Source: Hyphomicrobiales bacterium
GTDB lineage: Bacteria > Pseudomonadota > Alphaproteobacteria > Rhizobiales > Beijerinckiaceae
Direction of reading: 5' to 3'
Assembly: GCA_900466745.1 (NCBI GenBank)
Contig: UBNE01000018.1
Location: 87,757-151,756 of the forward strand
DNA length: 64,000 nucleotides
The notes below the pieces were generated by a model. The model did not search any database, had not been told where the DNA came from, and saw nothing but the letters and a program-made list of their open reading frames with translations. The position numbers and the translations under genes were made by a program. Of this stretch, positions 18,377-26,545 are shown piece by piece (the first letter of the stretch is position 1; each line of letters opens with the position of its first letter).

Positions 18377-20104
18377 ATGGCTGCCACGAGCGCCAAGCCC
18401 AGCTTCGTCGAGCTCTACACCCCCAAGCTGCTGACCGTCCTGCGCGAGGGCTACGGCCCCGCAAGCCTCAAGGCCGACGCCATCGCCGGGCTGACTGTCG
18501 CCATCGTCGCCCTGCCGCTCTCCATGGCGATCGCCATCGCCTCGGGCGTCACGCCCGACAGAGGGCTCTACACCTCGATCGTCGGCGGCTTCATCGTTTC
18601 CGCGCTGGGCGGCAGCCGCTTCCAGATCGGCGGCCCGGCGGGCGCCTTCATTGTGTTGGTCGCGGCCTGCGTGGCCGCGCATGGGATCGACGGGCTGCTG
18701 CTCGCCACCTTCCTCTCCGGGCTGATGCTGGCGGCCGTCGGGCTGCTCGGGCTCGGCACCTTCATCAAATACATCCCCTATCCGGTCACGGTGGGCTTCA
18801 CCGCGGGCATCGCCGTCATCATCTTCGCCAGCCAGATCAAGGACCTGCTCGGGCTCACCCTGGCCCATGAGCCGGGCCCGCTGCTGCCGAAACTGCAGGC
18901 GCTCGTCGGAGCGCTGCCGACGGTCAGCCCTGCGGCGGTGCTGGTCACGGCCGTCACGATCGGGATCATCCTCGCCGTCCGCCGCCTCCGGCCGCACTGG
19001 CCCTCCTTCATCATCGGCGTGGCGGTCGCCTCGCTGGGAGCGGCGCTCGCCGGGGCCCCGGTCGAGACCATCGGGACGCGCTTCGGCGGCATTCCGCAGA
19101 CCCTCCCCATGCCGCATCTGCCGGCCTTCTCCTGGGACAAGGCGGTCGCGGTCCTGCCCAACGCGCTCTCCTTCACGCTGCTCGGCAGCATCGAGAGCCT
19201 GCTTTCGGCGGTGGTGGCGGATTCGATGACCGGCCGGCGGCATCGCTCCAATTGCGAGCTGGTGGCGCAGGGGCTCGCCAACATGGCCTCGCCGCTGTTC
19301 GGCGGCATCTGCGTCACCGGCAACATCGCGCGCACCGCGACCAATGTCCGCTCGGGCGCGCGCGGGCCGGTCTCGGGGATGCTGCACGCGGTCTTCCTGC
19401 TGCTGTTCATGCTGATCGCGGCGCCGCTCGCAGCCTTCATCCCGCTCGCGGCATTGGCCGGGGTGCTCGCGGTGGTGGCGTGGAACATGGCCGAGAAGCA
19501 GGAATTCGCGACGCTGATCCGTGCCTCGCGCGGCGATGCCGCGGTGCTGCTGCTGACCTTCCTGCTGGTGATCTTCGTCGATTTGACGACGGGCATCGTC
19601 GCCGGCTTCGTCGTCAGCGCGATGCTGTTCCTGCACCGCATCGCGCAGTCGGTGGCGATCGAGAACGGGCTGCCGATGCTCGACGAGGACAAGGCCGACG
19701 GCGTCAACGGCAACGGCCAGGGCCCCTACGATTCGAGGCCGGCGACCGATCCCGACATGGTGGTGGTGCGGATCTCGGGCGCCTTCTTCTTCGGCGCGGC
19801 GGCGGCGGTGGGCGCGGCGCTCGACCGGATCGGCGAGGCGCCCAGGACCTATGTCGTCGACCTCTCGGCGGTCTCGCTGCTCGATTCGACCGGGGCCGCG
19901 ACGCTGGAGGGCTTCGTGCGCAAGGCCGACAGGCAGGGTGCCGTCGTCCATATCGCCGGCGCGAAACGGGCGGTGCGGCGCACCTTGCTCGCCCACGGCA
20001 TCAGGCGGCCGCGGGTGCGCTTCGCTGCGTCTGTGAACGATGCCGTCGCCGCCGGCCGCGGGGCGGGCAGCGGAGCGGGGCAGGCCGTGGCGGCCGCGCC
20101 GTAG
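18377..20104 (+). CDS. SulP family anion transporter with STAS domain
   Basis: A 575-residue inner-membrane transporter of the SLC26/SulP family, carrying sulfate, bicarbonate or a dicarboxylate in symport or exchange. About 10-12 hydrophobic segments run from residue 30 to 440, starting with DAIAGLTVAIVALPLSMAIA and GLYTSIVGGFI, and including FQIGGPAGAFIVL and the SIESLLSAVVAD stretch, all family hallmarks. A cytosolic STAS domain covers about 455-560, with VVDLSAVSLLDSTGAATLE near 510. The ATG at 18377 is favoured because AAAGGAAAGG lies just upstream; another ATG is 21 nt earlier. A small HTH gene precedes it. The substrate is unknown. Confidence 0.92.
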   Translation: MAATSAKPSFVELYTPKLLTVLREGYGPASLKADAIAGLTVAIVALPLSMAIAIASGVTPDRGLYTSIVGGFIVSALGGSRFQIGGPAGAFIVLVAACVAAHGIDGLLLATFLSGLMLAAVGLLGLGTFIKYIPYPVTVGFTAGIAVIIFASQIKDLLGLTLAHEPGPLLPKLQALVGALPTVSPAAVLVTAVTIGIILAVRRLRPHWPSFIIGVAVASLGAALAGAPVETIGTRFGGIPQTLPMPHLPAFSWDKAVAVLPNALSFTLLGSIESLLSAVVADSMTGRRHRSNCELVAQGLANMASPLFGGICVTGNIARTATNVRSGARGPVSGMLHAVFLLLFMLIAAPLAAFIPLAALAGVLAVVAWNMAEKQEFATLIRASRGDAAVLLLTFLLVIFVDLTTGIVAGFVVSAMLFLHRIAQSVAIENGLPMLDEDKADGVNGNGQGPYDSRPATDPDMVVVRISGAFFFGAAAAVGAALDRIGEAPRTYVVDLSAVSLLDSTGAATLEGFVRKADRQGAVVHIAGAKRAVRRTLLAHGIRRPRVRFAASVNDAVAAGRGAGSGAGQAVAAAP

Positions 20105-20125
20105 CGCCTGCCGCCTAAGGGCGGA

Positions 20126-20464
20126 TCAGCCCGGATAGCCGAACTTCGCCCTGGTGGCGCGGAGCTGGCCGAGGGCGCCGGCCTCGTTGCCGGCCGAGCA
20201 GGCCGAGCGGGCCGAGGCGATCTCGGCGCTGACGCGGTCATGCACGCTCCTGGTGGTGTGGCCGGTGGCGACGTCGTTGTCGATCACCGCCTGGAAGCGC
20301 TCGACCTCGCCGGAGCAGCCGGTGCCGCCCGGCATGCGGAAGGTGCTCGGCGTCACGCCCGGCGCCGCCTGTTCCGGCGGGGGCGCCGGGGGCGGTCCGC
20401 CGGCCGGCGTCTGGCAGGCGCCGAGGGCGAGGCTGGCGAAGGCAAGGAAGGGCAGCGCGCGCAT
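20126..20464 (-). CDS. Small lipoprotein, unknown function
   Basis: A 112-residue protein with a lipoprotein signal: MRALPFLAFASLALGAC, lipobox LGAC with the acylated Cys at residue 17. A proline-rich linker (GGPPPAPPPEQAAPG) follows, then a domain of about 70 residues with two cysteines (GTGCSGEVERFQAVIDNDV and SARSACSAGNEAGAL) that could form a disulfide. It should sit on the periplasmic face of the inner or outer membrane. I do not recognise a named family. GGAGAG lies 5 nt before the ATG. It is convergent with the SulP gene (21 bp apart) and 70 bp downstream of the DUF1275 gene on the same strand. Confidence 0.78.
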   Translation of the reverse strand: MRALPFLAFASLALGACQTPAGGPPPAPPPEQAAPGVTPSTFRMPGGTGCSGEVERFQAVIDNDVATGHTTRSVHDRVSAEIASARSACSAGNEAGALGQLRATRAKFGYPG

Positions 20465-20534
20465 CGGTCTCTCCGGCGGATGGTGGCGCCGACCATCGCC
20501 GATTCTGCCGGGGCGCGCCAGCGCGGGCGCCGGC

Positions 20535-21185
20535 TCAGCCGCCGCGCAGGAAGAAGGTGGCCGCGAGCGTCATGGCGGCGGCGGCGCCGGCGGCGAGCCA
20601 GATCGCCGTGAGCCCGATCAGGCCGTGGACGGTGGCGCCGAGATAGGCCCCGCCCATCAGGCCGAGCCAGAGCATGAAATGGCGCAGGAAGGCGCGCTTC
20701 GGCCCGCCGAGCATCGCCGCCGCGATGCGCTGCCCCATCTTGACCAGCGTGCCGGTCATGTAGGTGAGGCCGATCGTGACCTCGCCGTCGCGCTGGAAGA
20801 CGGCGTTCTCCGTGCCCATCGCCACGGCGAGCAGGCCGACGGCCGGCATCGTCTCGCCGCTCGTCTCCATCAGGGCGGCGAGGGCGAGCAGCACCGTCAC
20901 CGTGGCCAGCACCGCCGGGGCGCGCTGCCGGCCGGCGGCGTGGCCGACGAGGGAGCCGGTCACGACCCCGCAGACGAAGAGCGCGATGATGCCGCCGGCG
21001 AGCGCGATCCCGCCGGCCTGTCCGCCCGCGAGCTCGATGCCGAGCCGCGTCGTGTTGCCGGTCATGAAGGAGACGAAGAAGCCGCCGAGCGTGATGAAGC
21101 CGAGAGCGTCGACATAGCCGGCAAGCGCCGAGAAACAGGCGGCGAGCGCGATCTCGCGCCTCTGGTAGCGCATCATGATGGACAT
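20535..21185 (-). CDS. DUF1275 (YoaK) family membrane protein
   Basis: A 216-residue inner-membrane protein of the YoaK/DUF1275 family, function unknown. The typical pattern is present: CFSALAGYVDALGFITLGGFFVSFMTGNTTRLG near the N-terminus (family motif GxxDAxGFxxLxxxFVSFMTGN), then AMGTENAVFQRDGEVTIGLTYMTGTLVKMGQ, which is the second half of the internal duplication. Six hydrophobic helices are likely. The ATG at 21185 gives MSIMMRYQRREIA; starts 9 or 12 nt later are equally possible because the ribosome site is weak. The open frame extends far upstream antisense to leuA, but that part is not coding. Confidence 0.86.
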   Translation of the reverse strand: MSIMMRYQRREIALAACFSALAGYVDALGFITLGGFFVSFMTGNTTRLGIELAGGQAGGIALAGGIIALFVCGVVTGSLVGHAAGRQRAPAVLATVTVLLALAALMETSGETMPAVGLLAVAMGTENAVFQRDGEVTIGLTYMTGTLVKMGQRIAAAMLGGPKRAFLRHFMLWLGLMGGAYLGATVHGLIGLTAIWLAAGAAAAMTLAATFFLRGG

Positions 21186-21292
21186 GGACCCCGGATAAGC
21201 GATCCGGTGCGGCGGCCGACCGAATCGACGCCTGCATATCATAAGCGCCGGACGAACTTCGCCGTGATCCGGTAACCGCATGCGACATATGC

Positions 21293-21321
21293 TTGCGCCG
21301 GGGCCCCCGTTTCGGTTACAC
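21293..21321 (+). promoter_or_regulatory. Candidate sigma-70 promoter for leuA leader
   Basis: TTGCGC (21293-21298) and TTACAC (21316-21321) are separated by exactly 17 nt and would start RNA about 80 nt before the leader peptide ATG. The match to the consensus is partial, so this is only a position-based suggestion. Confidence 0.3.
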
Positions 21322-21408
21322 CCCGTCTCGCCGATTTGAGGAACGCCCGTGGTTTCGACCGCCCGCCATGACCCGACGAAGGACTGCGCCGCCGCGCAGA
21401 CCGTCGGC

Positions 21409-21480
21409 ATGCGCGCTCGCGCCTTCCTCGCTCCGGCTTCCCGCTCGCTTCTCGGCCTCCTTCTCCTTAGCTGCCCCTGA
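21409..21480 (+). CDS. Leucine-rich leader peptide of leuA
   Basis: A 23-residue reading frame 113 bp before leuA. Its C-terminal half reads SLLGLLLLSCP and then stops, with six leucine codons among seven consecutive codons (CTT, CTC, GGC, CTC, CTT, CTC, CTT). CTT is otherwise scarce in this genome segment. Directly at the stop codon a hairpin begins. This is the layout of a transcription-attenuation leader in which ribosome stalling at Leu codons during leucine shortage changes downstream RNA folding. Leader-peptide control of leuA is known for alphaproteobacteria. No strong ribosome binding site is visible before the ATG, which lowers certainty. Confidence 0.65.
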   Translation: MRARAFLAPASRSLLGLLLLSCP

Positions 21481-21515
21481 GGGCCGGCCGGGCATGCTGC
21501 CTGGGCGCTCAGGGG
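21474..21515 (+). promoter_or_regulatory. Hairpin overlapping leader stop codon (candidate attenuator)
   Basis: CCCCTGAG (21474-21481), which includes the leader TGA, is the exact complement of CTCAGGGG (21508-21515). The enclosed bases can form an inner stem CCGGGCA/TGCCTGG with one G-T pair. A ribosome finishing the leader would cover the left arm. No T-run follows, so it is not a textbook terminator; it may be the alternative structure, or may act on translation. Confidence 0.45.
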
Positions 21516-21593
21516 AGTGACGAGAACCGCCAAGCGAAACCCCGCGCCCGCTCCTGATCGACCGCAGCGGCGCGCCAGAGCCGGAAGACCATC

Positions 21594-23156
21594 ATGACCC
21601 ATCCGAACCAGACCCGCTCCGCCAAGGAACGCGTGCTGATTTTCGACACTACCCTGCGCGACGGCGAGCAGTGCCCCGGCGCCACCATGAGCTTCGAGGA
21701 GAAGCTGGAGATCGCCGATGCGCTCGACGCCATGGGCGTCGACATCATCGAGGCCGGCTTCCCGATCGCCTCGGAGGGCGATTTCGAGGCCGTTTCCGAG
21801 ATCGCCCGGCGGATCGGGCGCGCCAGCGTGGCCGGCCTCGCCCGTGCCATCGGCGCCGACATCGCCCGGGCCGGCGAGGCGGTGCGCCATGCCGCCAGGC
21901 CGCGCATCCACACCTTCGTCTCGGTCTCGCCGATCCATCTCGAGCACCAGATGCGCAAGAGCCAGCAGGAGGTGCTGGACATCATCACCGCCACGGTGAC
22001 GCAGGCGCGCAACCTGGTCGAGGACGTCGAATGGTCCGGCATGGATTCGACGCGCACCCCGATCGACTATCTCTGCCGCGCGGTCGAGACCGCGATCAGG
22101 GCCGGCGCCACCACCATCAACCTGCCCGATACGGTCGGTTACGCCACGCCGGACGAGTACCGCGCCATGTTCAAGGCGGTGCGCGAGCGCGTGCCGAACG
22201 CCGACAAGGCGGTCTTCTCGGCGCATTGCCACAACGATCTGGGCTTGGCCGTCGCCAATTCGCTCGCCGCGCTGGAAGGCGGCGTCCGCCAGATCGAATG
22301 CACCATCAACGGCATCGGCGAGCGGGCCGGCAACGCCGCCCTGGAAGAGATCGTGATGGCGCTCAAGGTGCGCGGCGACGCGCTGCCCTACGAGACCGGG
22401 ATCGACAGCACGCATCTGATGCGCGTCTCGAAGGCGGTCTCCACCGCCTGCTCCTTCCCGGTGCAGTACAACAAGGCGATCGTCGGCCGGAACGCCTTCG
22501 CCCATGAGAGCGGCATCCACCAGGACGGCATGCTGAAGAACAACACCACCTACGAGATCATGACCCCGGCCTCGGTCGGCGTCACCAAGACCTCGCTGGT
22601 GATGGGCAAGCATTCCGGCCGCGCCGCCTTCCGCTCCAAGCTGAAGGAGATGGGCTACGAGCTGGGCGACAACCAGCTCGAGGACGCCTTCACCCGCTTC
22701 AAGGCGCTGGCCGACCGCAAGAAGCACGTCTACGACGAGGATATCGAGGCGCTGGTCGACGACAACATCGCCACCGCCAACGACCGCATCAGGCTCGAAT
22801 CGCTGACCGTGATCGCCGGCACGCGCGGGCCGCAGCGGGCGACGATGAAGCTCGATGTCGATGGGCGCTCGGTCACCGAGGAGGCCGAGGGCAACGGCCC
22901 GATCGACGCGGTCTTCAACGCCATCGCCGCGATCGTCCCGCACGAGGCGCGGCTGGAGTTCTACGACGTCCACGCCGTCACCGAGGGCACCGATGCCCAG
23001 GCAGAGGTCACTGTCAGGATCGCGCGCGACGGCGCCTCCGTGACCGGGCGCGGCGCCGATCCGGACACGCTCGTCGCTTCCGCCAAGGCCTATCTGTCGG
23101 CCCTCAACAAGCTGATGGCGCGGGGCGGGCGGCTGCACGCGCAAGCGGCGGAGTAG
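21594..23156 (+). CDS. leuA: 2-isopropylmalate synthase
   Basis: First dedicated enzyme of leucine synthesis, joining acetyl-CoA and 2-oxoisovalerate to 2-isopropylmalate; feedback-inhibited by leucine. 520 residues, the size of the short LeuA type. Motifs: FDTTLRDGEQCPGATMS near 18-34 (catalytic Arg and metal-binding Asp), HCHNDLGLAVANSLAALEGG near 205-225 (metal-binding HxHN; here HCHND), and HESGIHQDGMLKN near 305. The C-terminal regulatory LeuA-dimer domain runs from about 400 (TVIAGTRGPQRATMKLDVDG) to the end. A leucine-codon leader peptide and a hairpin precede it. With ilvI, ilvN and ilvC at the window start, the branched-chain pathway is well represented. Confidence 0.97.
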   Translation: MTHPNQTRSAKERVLIFDTTLRDGEQCPGATMSFEEKLEIADALDAMGVDIIEAGFPIASEGDFEAVSEIARRIGRASVAGLARAIGADIARAGEAVRHAARPRIHTFVSVSPIHLEHQMRKSQQEVLDIITATVTQARNLVEDVEWSGMDSTRTPIDYLCRAVETAIRAGATTINLPDTVGYATPDEYRAMFKAVRERVPNADKAVFSAHCHNDLGLAVANSLAALEGGVRQIECTINGIGERAGNAALEEIVMALKVRGDALPYETGIDSTHLMRVSKAVSTACSFPVQYNKAIVGRNAFAHESGIHQDGMLKNNTTYEIMTPASVGVTKTSLVMGKHSGRAAFRSKLKEMGYELGDNQLEDAFTRFKALADRKKHVYDEDIEALVDDNIATANDRIRLESLTVIAGTRGPQRATMKLDVDGRSVTEEAEGNGPIDAVFNAIAAIVPHEARLEFYDVHAVTEGTDAQAEVTVRIARDGASVTGRGADPDTLVASAKAYLSALNKLMARGGRLHAQAAE

Positions 23157-23166
23157 GGAAAGCGCG

Positions 23167-23328
23167 TCATCCCGTGCGCGCTGCAGCGTGAAACGCTGCG
23201 GCGCAGACACGGGACCGCGTGACGACTTGGGCCTCCCTGTCGCACGGCCTCCGTTAAAGCACCTCTTCCTGGGTACGGTCCCGTGTCTGCGCAGCGGCAT
23301 TTCATGCCGCTGCGCAGACACGGGATGA
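23167..23328. repeat. Intergenic palindromic repeat, type C
   Basis: The element is bounded by TCATCCCGTG (23167-23176) and its complement CACGGGATGA (23319-23328). Inside, GCGCAGACACGGGAC (23201-23215) is exactly complementary to GTCCCGTGTCTGCGC (23278-23292), and GCGCAGACACGGGA occurs again at 23312-23325. Two simple hairpins (23184-23198; 23291-23313) lie within. The sequence is unrelated to repeat types A and B. It fills the gap between leuA and the permease gene and is probably a dispersed repeat; it may stop leuA transcription. Confidence 0.78.
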
Positions 23329-23441
23329 CACCACCTGATTCCGGTGGATGACGCCGGCGCGATCTGGCGCCGGCCCCGATCTTGCCTTCATCTGCTCTTC
23401 CGGTGCGGTCGCTCCTCCGGCGACCCTGGGGAGCGGTGGCG

Positions 23442-24713
23442 ATGGGCTATTTTCCGAACTGGACCTTGAAGACGACCGGCGACGTGCTGCCGGACGAGCG
23501 GCTCCCGGCGGGACAGACGATCGTCGCCGGCCTCCAGCATGTCGTCGCCATGTTCGGCTCGACCGTGCTGGCGCCGGTGCTGATGGGCTTCGATCCCAAT
23601 GTCGCGATCTTCTTCTCGGGCATCGCGACGCTGCTGTTCTTCGTTATCACCCGCGGGCAGTTGCCGAGCTATCTCGGCTCGTCCTTCGCCTTCATCGGCG
23701 TCGTCATCGCGGCGACGGGCTATGCCGGCTCGGGTCCCAACGCCAACATCGCCGTGGCGCTCGGGGGCATCATCGCCTGCGGCGCCGTCTATGCGCTGAT
23801 CGGCCTGATCGTTCAGGCGGTCGGCACGCGCTGGATCGAGGCGCTTCTGCCGCCGGTGGTGACCGGCGCCGTCGTCGCCGCCATCGGCCTCAACCTGACC
23901 GCGGTCGCGATCAACATGATCGCGGCCAGCCCCTACACCAAATGGATCGCGCTCTTCACCGTGGTCGCGGTGGCGCTGGTCGCCGTCTACGGGCGCGGCC
24001 TGCCGCAGCGCCTGCCGGTGCTGATCGGCGGGCTTGCGGCCTATGTGCTCTATGCGCTGACGGCGTCGCGCTTCGGGGCGCCGACCATCGATTTCGGCAA
24101 GATCGGCGCCGCCGCCTGGTTCGGCCTGCCGCAGTTCGTGGCGCCGGTCTTCGAGATGAAGGCGATCACCCTGATCGTGCCGGTCGCGATCATCCTGGTC
24201 GCGGAGAATCTCGGGCACATCAAGGGCATCTCGGTGATGACCGGGCGCAATTTCGACCATCTGATCGGCCGCGGCTTCTTCGCCGACGGCCTCGGCACGA
24301 TGATCGCCGGCGCGGGCGGCGGCACCGGCGTCACCACCTATGCCGAGAACATGGGCGTGATGGCGGTGACGCGGGTCTATTCGACGCTGGTCTTCGTCGC
24401 CGCCGGCATCATCGCCATCCTGCTCGGCTTCTCGCCGAAATTCGGTGCGGTGATCGGGACGATTCCGGTGGCGGTGCTGGGCGGGCTCGCCGTCGTGGTC
24501 TTCGGCCTCATCGCCGCCACCGCCGGCCGGATCTGGGTGGAGAACAAGGTCGACTTCTCGCAGCCCAAGAACCTGATCACCGTGGCGACGGCCCTGATTC
24601 TCGGCGCCGGCGACCTGAAGCTGCCGATCTTCGGCTACGAGCTCGGCGGCATCGGCACCGCGACCTTCGGCGCCATCGCGCTCTATCACCTGCTGAACCG
24701 CCGCACGGCGTGA
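23442..24713 (+). CDS. NCS2 family nucleobase permease (UraA/RutG-like)
   Basis: A 423-residue inner-membrane proton symporter for uracil, xanthine or a related base. It opens MGYFPNWTLKTTGDVLPDERLPAGQTIVAGLQHVVAMFGSTVLAPVLMGFDPN, strongly RutG/UraA-like. The NCS2 substrate motif is AENLGHIKGISVMTGRNF near residue 255, followed by GTGVTTYAENMGVMAVT near 292, where the Glu binds the base in UraA. About 12-14 membrane helices are expected. The ATG at 23442 is chosen because GGGGAG lies 10 nt upstream and the family N-terminus begins there. Uracil is the best guess; xanthine or urate would fit the purine genes at 30503-33710. Confidence 0.88.
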   Translation: MGYFPNWTLKTTGDVLPDERLPAGQTIVAGLQHVVAMFGSTVLAPVLMGFDPNVAIFFSGIATLLFFVITRGQLPSYLGSSFAFIGVVIAATGYAGSGPNANIAVALGGIIACGAVYALIGLIVQAVGTRWIEALLPPVVTGAVVAAIGLNLTAVAINMIAASPYTKWIALFTVVAVALVAVYGRGLPQRLPVLIGGLAAYVLYALTASRFGAPTIDFGKIGAAAWFGLPQFVAPVFEMKAITLIVPVAIILVAENLGHIKGISVMTGRNFDHLIGRGFFADGLGTMIAGAGGGTGVTTYAENMGVMAVTRVYSTLVFVAAGIIAILLGFSPKFGAVIGTIPVAVLGGLAVVVFGLIAATAGRIWVENKVDFSQPKNLITVATALILGAGDLKLPIFGYELGGIGTATFGAIALYHLLNRRTA

Positions 24714-24722
24714 CGATTCACA

Positions 24723-24767
24723 GCCATCGCAGCGCGTCCCGACGGGCGCGTTGCGATGGCTTCTTTC
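24723..24767 (+). terminator. Rho-independent terminator after NCS2 permease
   Basis: GCCATCGCAGCGCG (24723-24736) pairs with CGCGTTGCGATGGC (24747-24760) with one G-T wobble, a 14-bp stem around a 10-nt loop, followed by TTCTTT. It starts 10 bp after the permease stop. Confidence 0.7.
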
Positions 24768-24953
24768 CGCTTTCGCACCGGATTCCGCGAAAAGCGGCTG
24801 CCACTTTGGGGTCGGCCGCGAGGGCCTGCGGAAGAAATCCGGCGGGCCTGCAAAATTTCTGTCATGGATGGGTGGACAGGGCGGGGGGCCTTTGCTACAC
24901 GCCCCCTGCCTGACGCGGCCGACGCCGCCGACCGGCGACGCTTCGTGGCGTAT

Positions 24954-25029
<76 letters not shown>

Positions 25030-25107
25030 CGATTTCCTTCCGACATCGCTGAAATCGACGGGCTGCGCGAGCGGCCGGACCGAAGGCGCGGCCGCCCACG
25101 CCTCGCG

Positions 25108-25437
25108 TCACCGCGCGGCCGCGAAAGCCGCGATGATGCCCGAAACGGTGTTGATCAGCACGAACTGGTTGTCGACGCGGACCCAGCGCTGGCCGGGTCC
25201 CGGCGCCCGCAGGTGATAGCGGTGATAGTCGCCGACATAGTTGCGGCGATACTGCGAGGGCAGGGCGTGGCCACGCGACCAGCGATGCTTCTGCGGGGCG
25301 AAGTGCTTCTTGGCGACGCCGTGCTTCTGCGCATGAACCGGGCCGCGATTGGGGCCGTGATAAGGTTGAGCTAAAGAAATGGTCGGCACTGCAAGAAGAG
25401 AGAGGCCGATAATGCCGGCGGATAGAAATTTATTCAT
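25108..25437 (-). CDS. RcnB-like small periplasmic protein
   Basis: A 109-residue secreted protein. The Sec signal peptide is MNKFLSAGIIGLSLLAVPTISLAQ, cleaved near residue 23 after SLA. The mature part is rich in His, Arg and Tyr (HGPNRGPVHAQKHGVAKKHF). The RcnB-type core (RGHALPSQYRRNYVGDYHRYHLRAPGPGQRWVRVDNQFVLINTVSGII) has the conserved pattern P..Y....V.DY..Y.L..PP.G..WVRV..D..L. Family members are periplasmic proteins linked to nickel/cobalt homeostasis in E. coli, but most alphaproteobacterial members are uncharacterised. AAAGGAG lies 7 nt before the ATG. Confidence 0.82.
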   Translation of the reverse strand: MNKFLSAGIIGLSLLAVPTISLAQPYHGPNRGPVHAQKHGVAKKHFAPQKHRWSRGHALPSQYRRNYVGDYHRYHLRAPGPGQRWVRVDNQFVLINTVSGIIAAFAAAR

Positions 25438-25690
25438 GTGGAAACTCCTTTCGTCTTGATGCAGTCATCATGGCGTCCGGAACTTAAACGATAGATGAAC
25501 GCTCGGATTAAATCCCTGTAATGTCTCTGTAATTTACCAATTCGGTGCTCTCTTCGATTTCTTGTCTGGTTCCCGGTTTCCTGGCGGCGGCGCCGGTGCC
25601 GCGACCTGCTCGCGGTCGGGAGAGGTGCTGGACCGGGCCGCGGTTTCGGGTTCTTCTGCTCCGCGGATTCCGGTCGGGCGGAGCGATGCC

Positions 25691-26146
25691 TTGGATGTTG
25701 AACTGCTTCTGCGCCTGATCGTGGGGCTGGCCGCCGGCATCGCTGTCGGCTGGCAGCGGACCCTGCGCCACAAGAGCGCCGGCATCCGCACCTTCGGCCT
25801 CGTCGGGCTCGGGACGGCGACGGCGGCCTGCCTGTTCAACGAGACGCTGCACCCGGATGCGGCGAGCCGCGTCGTACAGGGCGTCCTGACCGGGATCGGC
25901 TTCCTCGGTGCGGGGCTGATCGTGCGGCGGCAGAGCGATTTCATGCCCCATGGCCTGACGACGGCCGCGGCGGTCTGGGTGGCGGGGGCGCTGGGCTGCG
26001 CCGCCGGCCTCGGTCATTGGGCGGTGGTGGCCGTGGCGACGATCCTGGCCATCGGCCTGCTGACGCTCGACCATTCGCTCGAACACTGGCTGCAGCGGCA
26101 CTATCCGCATCACCGGGATGCCGACGGAGAGGACGAGCGCGGATAG
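25691..26146 (+). CDS. MgtC/SapB family membrane protein
   Basis: A 151-residue inner-membrane protein of the MgtC family. After LDVELLLRLIVGLAAGIAVGWQRTLRHKSAGIRTFGLVGLGTA come VVQGVLTGIGFLGAGLIVRR and HGLTTAAAVWVAGALGCAAGLG, the three core MgtC motifs (the R..K.AG.RT stretch and the GIGFLGAG stretch). Four helices are visible. The C-terminus is a short polar tail without the ACT domain of virulence MgtC. No ATG is in frame before the conserved region; the TTG at 25691 has GGAG 7 nt upstream and is the best start. MgtC proteins affect ATP synthase or magnesium stress in pathogens; the role here is unknown. Confidence 0.78.
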   Translation: MDVELLLRLIVGLAAGIAVGWQRTLRHKSAGIRTFGLVGLGTATAACLFNETLHPDAASRVVQGVLTGIGFLGAGLIVRRQSDFMPHGLTTAAAVWVAGALGCAAGLGHWAVVAVATILAIGLLTLDHSLEHWLQRHYPHHRDADGEDERG

Positions 26147-26181
26147 CCCATGCTGATTTCAGGCGGAAACAGGCCGTCATC

Positions 26182-26202
26182 CCGGTCCTGACGCGGGACC
26201 GG
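26182..26202 (+). terminator. Hairpin after MgtC-like gene (possible terminator)
   Basis: CCGGTCC (26182-26188) and GGACCGG (26196-26202) are exact complements around a 7-nt loop, 36 bp after the MgtC-like stop. There is no T-run, so termination is uncertain; it could also be a repeat-type palindrome. Confidence 0.3.
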
Positions 26203-26266
26203 CGCAACGCCCGCGGCGAACCTTCGGCGGCGTGCGGCGTTGCTTGCGCAGGAGGTTCAGCCACTC

Positions 26267-26524
26267 ATGAGATTTGCTGCGGACGAACGGCGTGCAGGCC
26301 CCGGCAACGTGCCGGCCATTCCCGATCCCCCGCCCGAGGCGCCGCCGCTGACGCCCGGCGAGGTGCCGCCGGCACCTCCCGTCGAAGCCCCGCCGGAGCC
26401 GGAGCCGCCGGGCATCCCGAGCGAGCCGCCGCCGGAACTGCCCCCCGATGCGCCGCCGGAGGCGCCTCCGGCCACGCCGGTCGACCTGCCCCCGGGGCGC
26501 GATCCGCGCGAGCCGCAGGAATGA
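26267..26524 (+). CDS. Proline/glutamate-rich low-complexity protein
   Basis: An 85-residue protein that begins MRFAADERRAGPGNVPAIPD and then consists almost entirely of Pro-Glu-Ala repeats (PPPEAPPLTPGEVPPAPPVE, PPEPEPPGIPSEPPPELPPD), ending GRDPREPQE. It is strongly acidic, has no hydrophobic segment or signal peptide, and should be an extended polyproline chain. GGAGG lies about 11 nt before the ATG. The repeated codons (ccg, gag, gcg) make it low-complexity DNA, so it could be a chance frame. Start, ribosome site and intact length support it moderately. Function unknown. Confidence 0.5.
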   Translation: MRFAADERRAGPGNVPAIPDPPPEAPPLTPGEVPPAPPVEAPPEPEPPGIPSEPPPELPPDAPPEAPPATPVDLPPGRDPREPQE

Positions 26525-26545
26525 GCGGGCGGGGCCTGCGGGCGC

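Noticed and set aside
18237..18500. Frames crossing the HTH-SulP gap
   Set aside because: They have no start with a ribosome site and no family similarity; the SulP start is explained by the AAAGGAAAGG site.
20535..23321. A 928-codon open frame on the minus strand covering DUF1275 and the antisense of leuA
   Set aside because: Only the last part (20535-21185) has a recognised family; the rest is Arg/Asp/Gly-rich noise antisense to a well-supported leuA.
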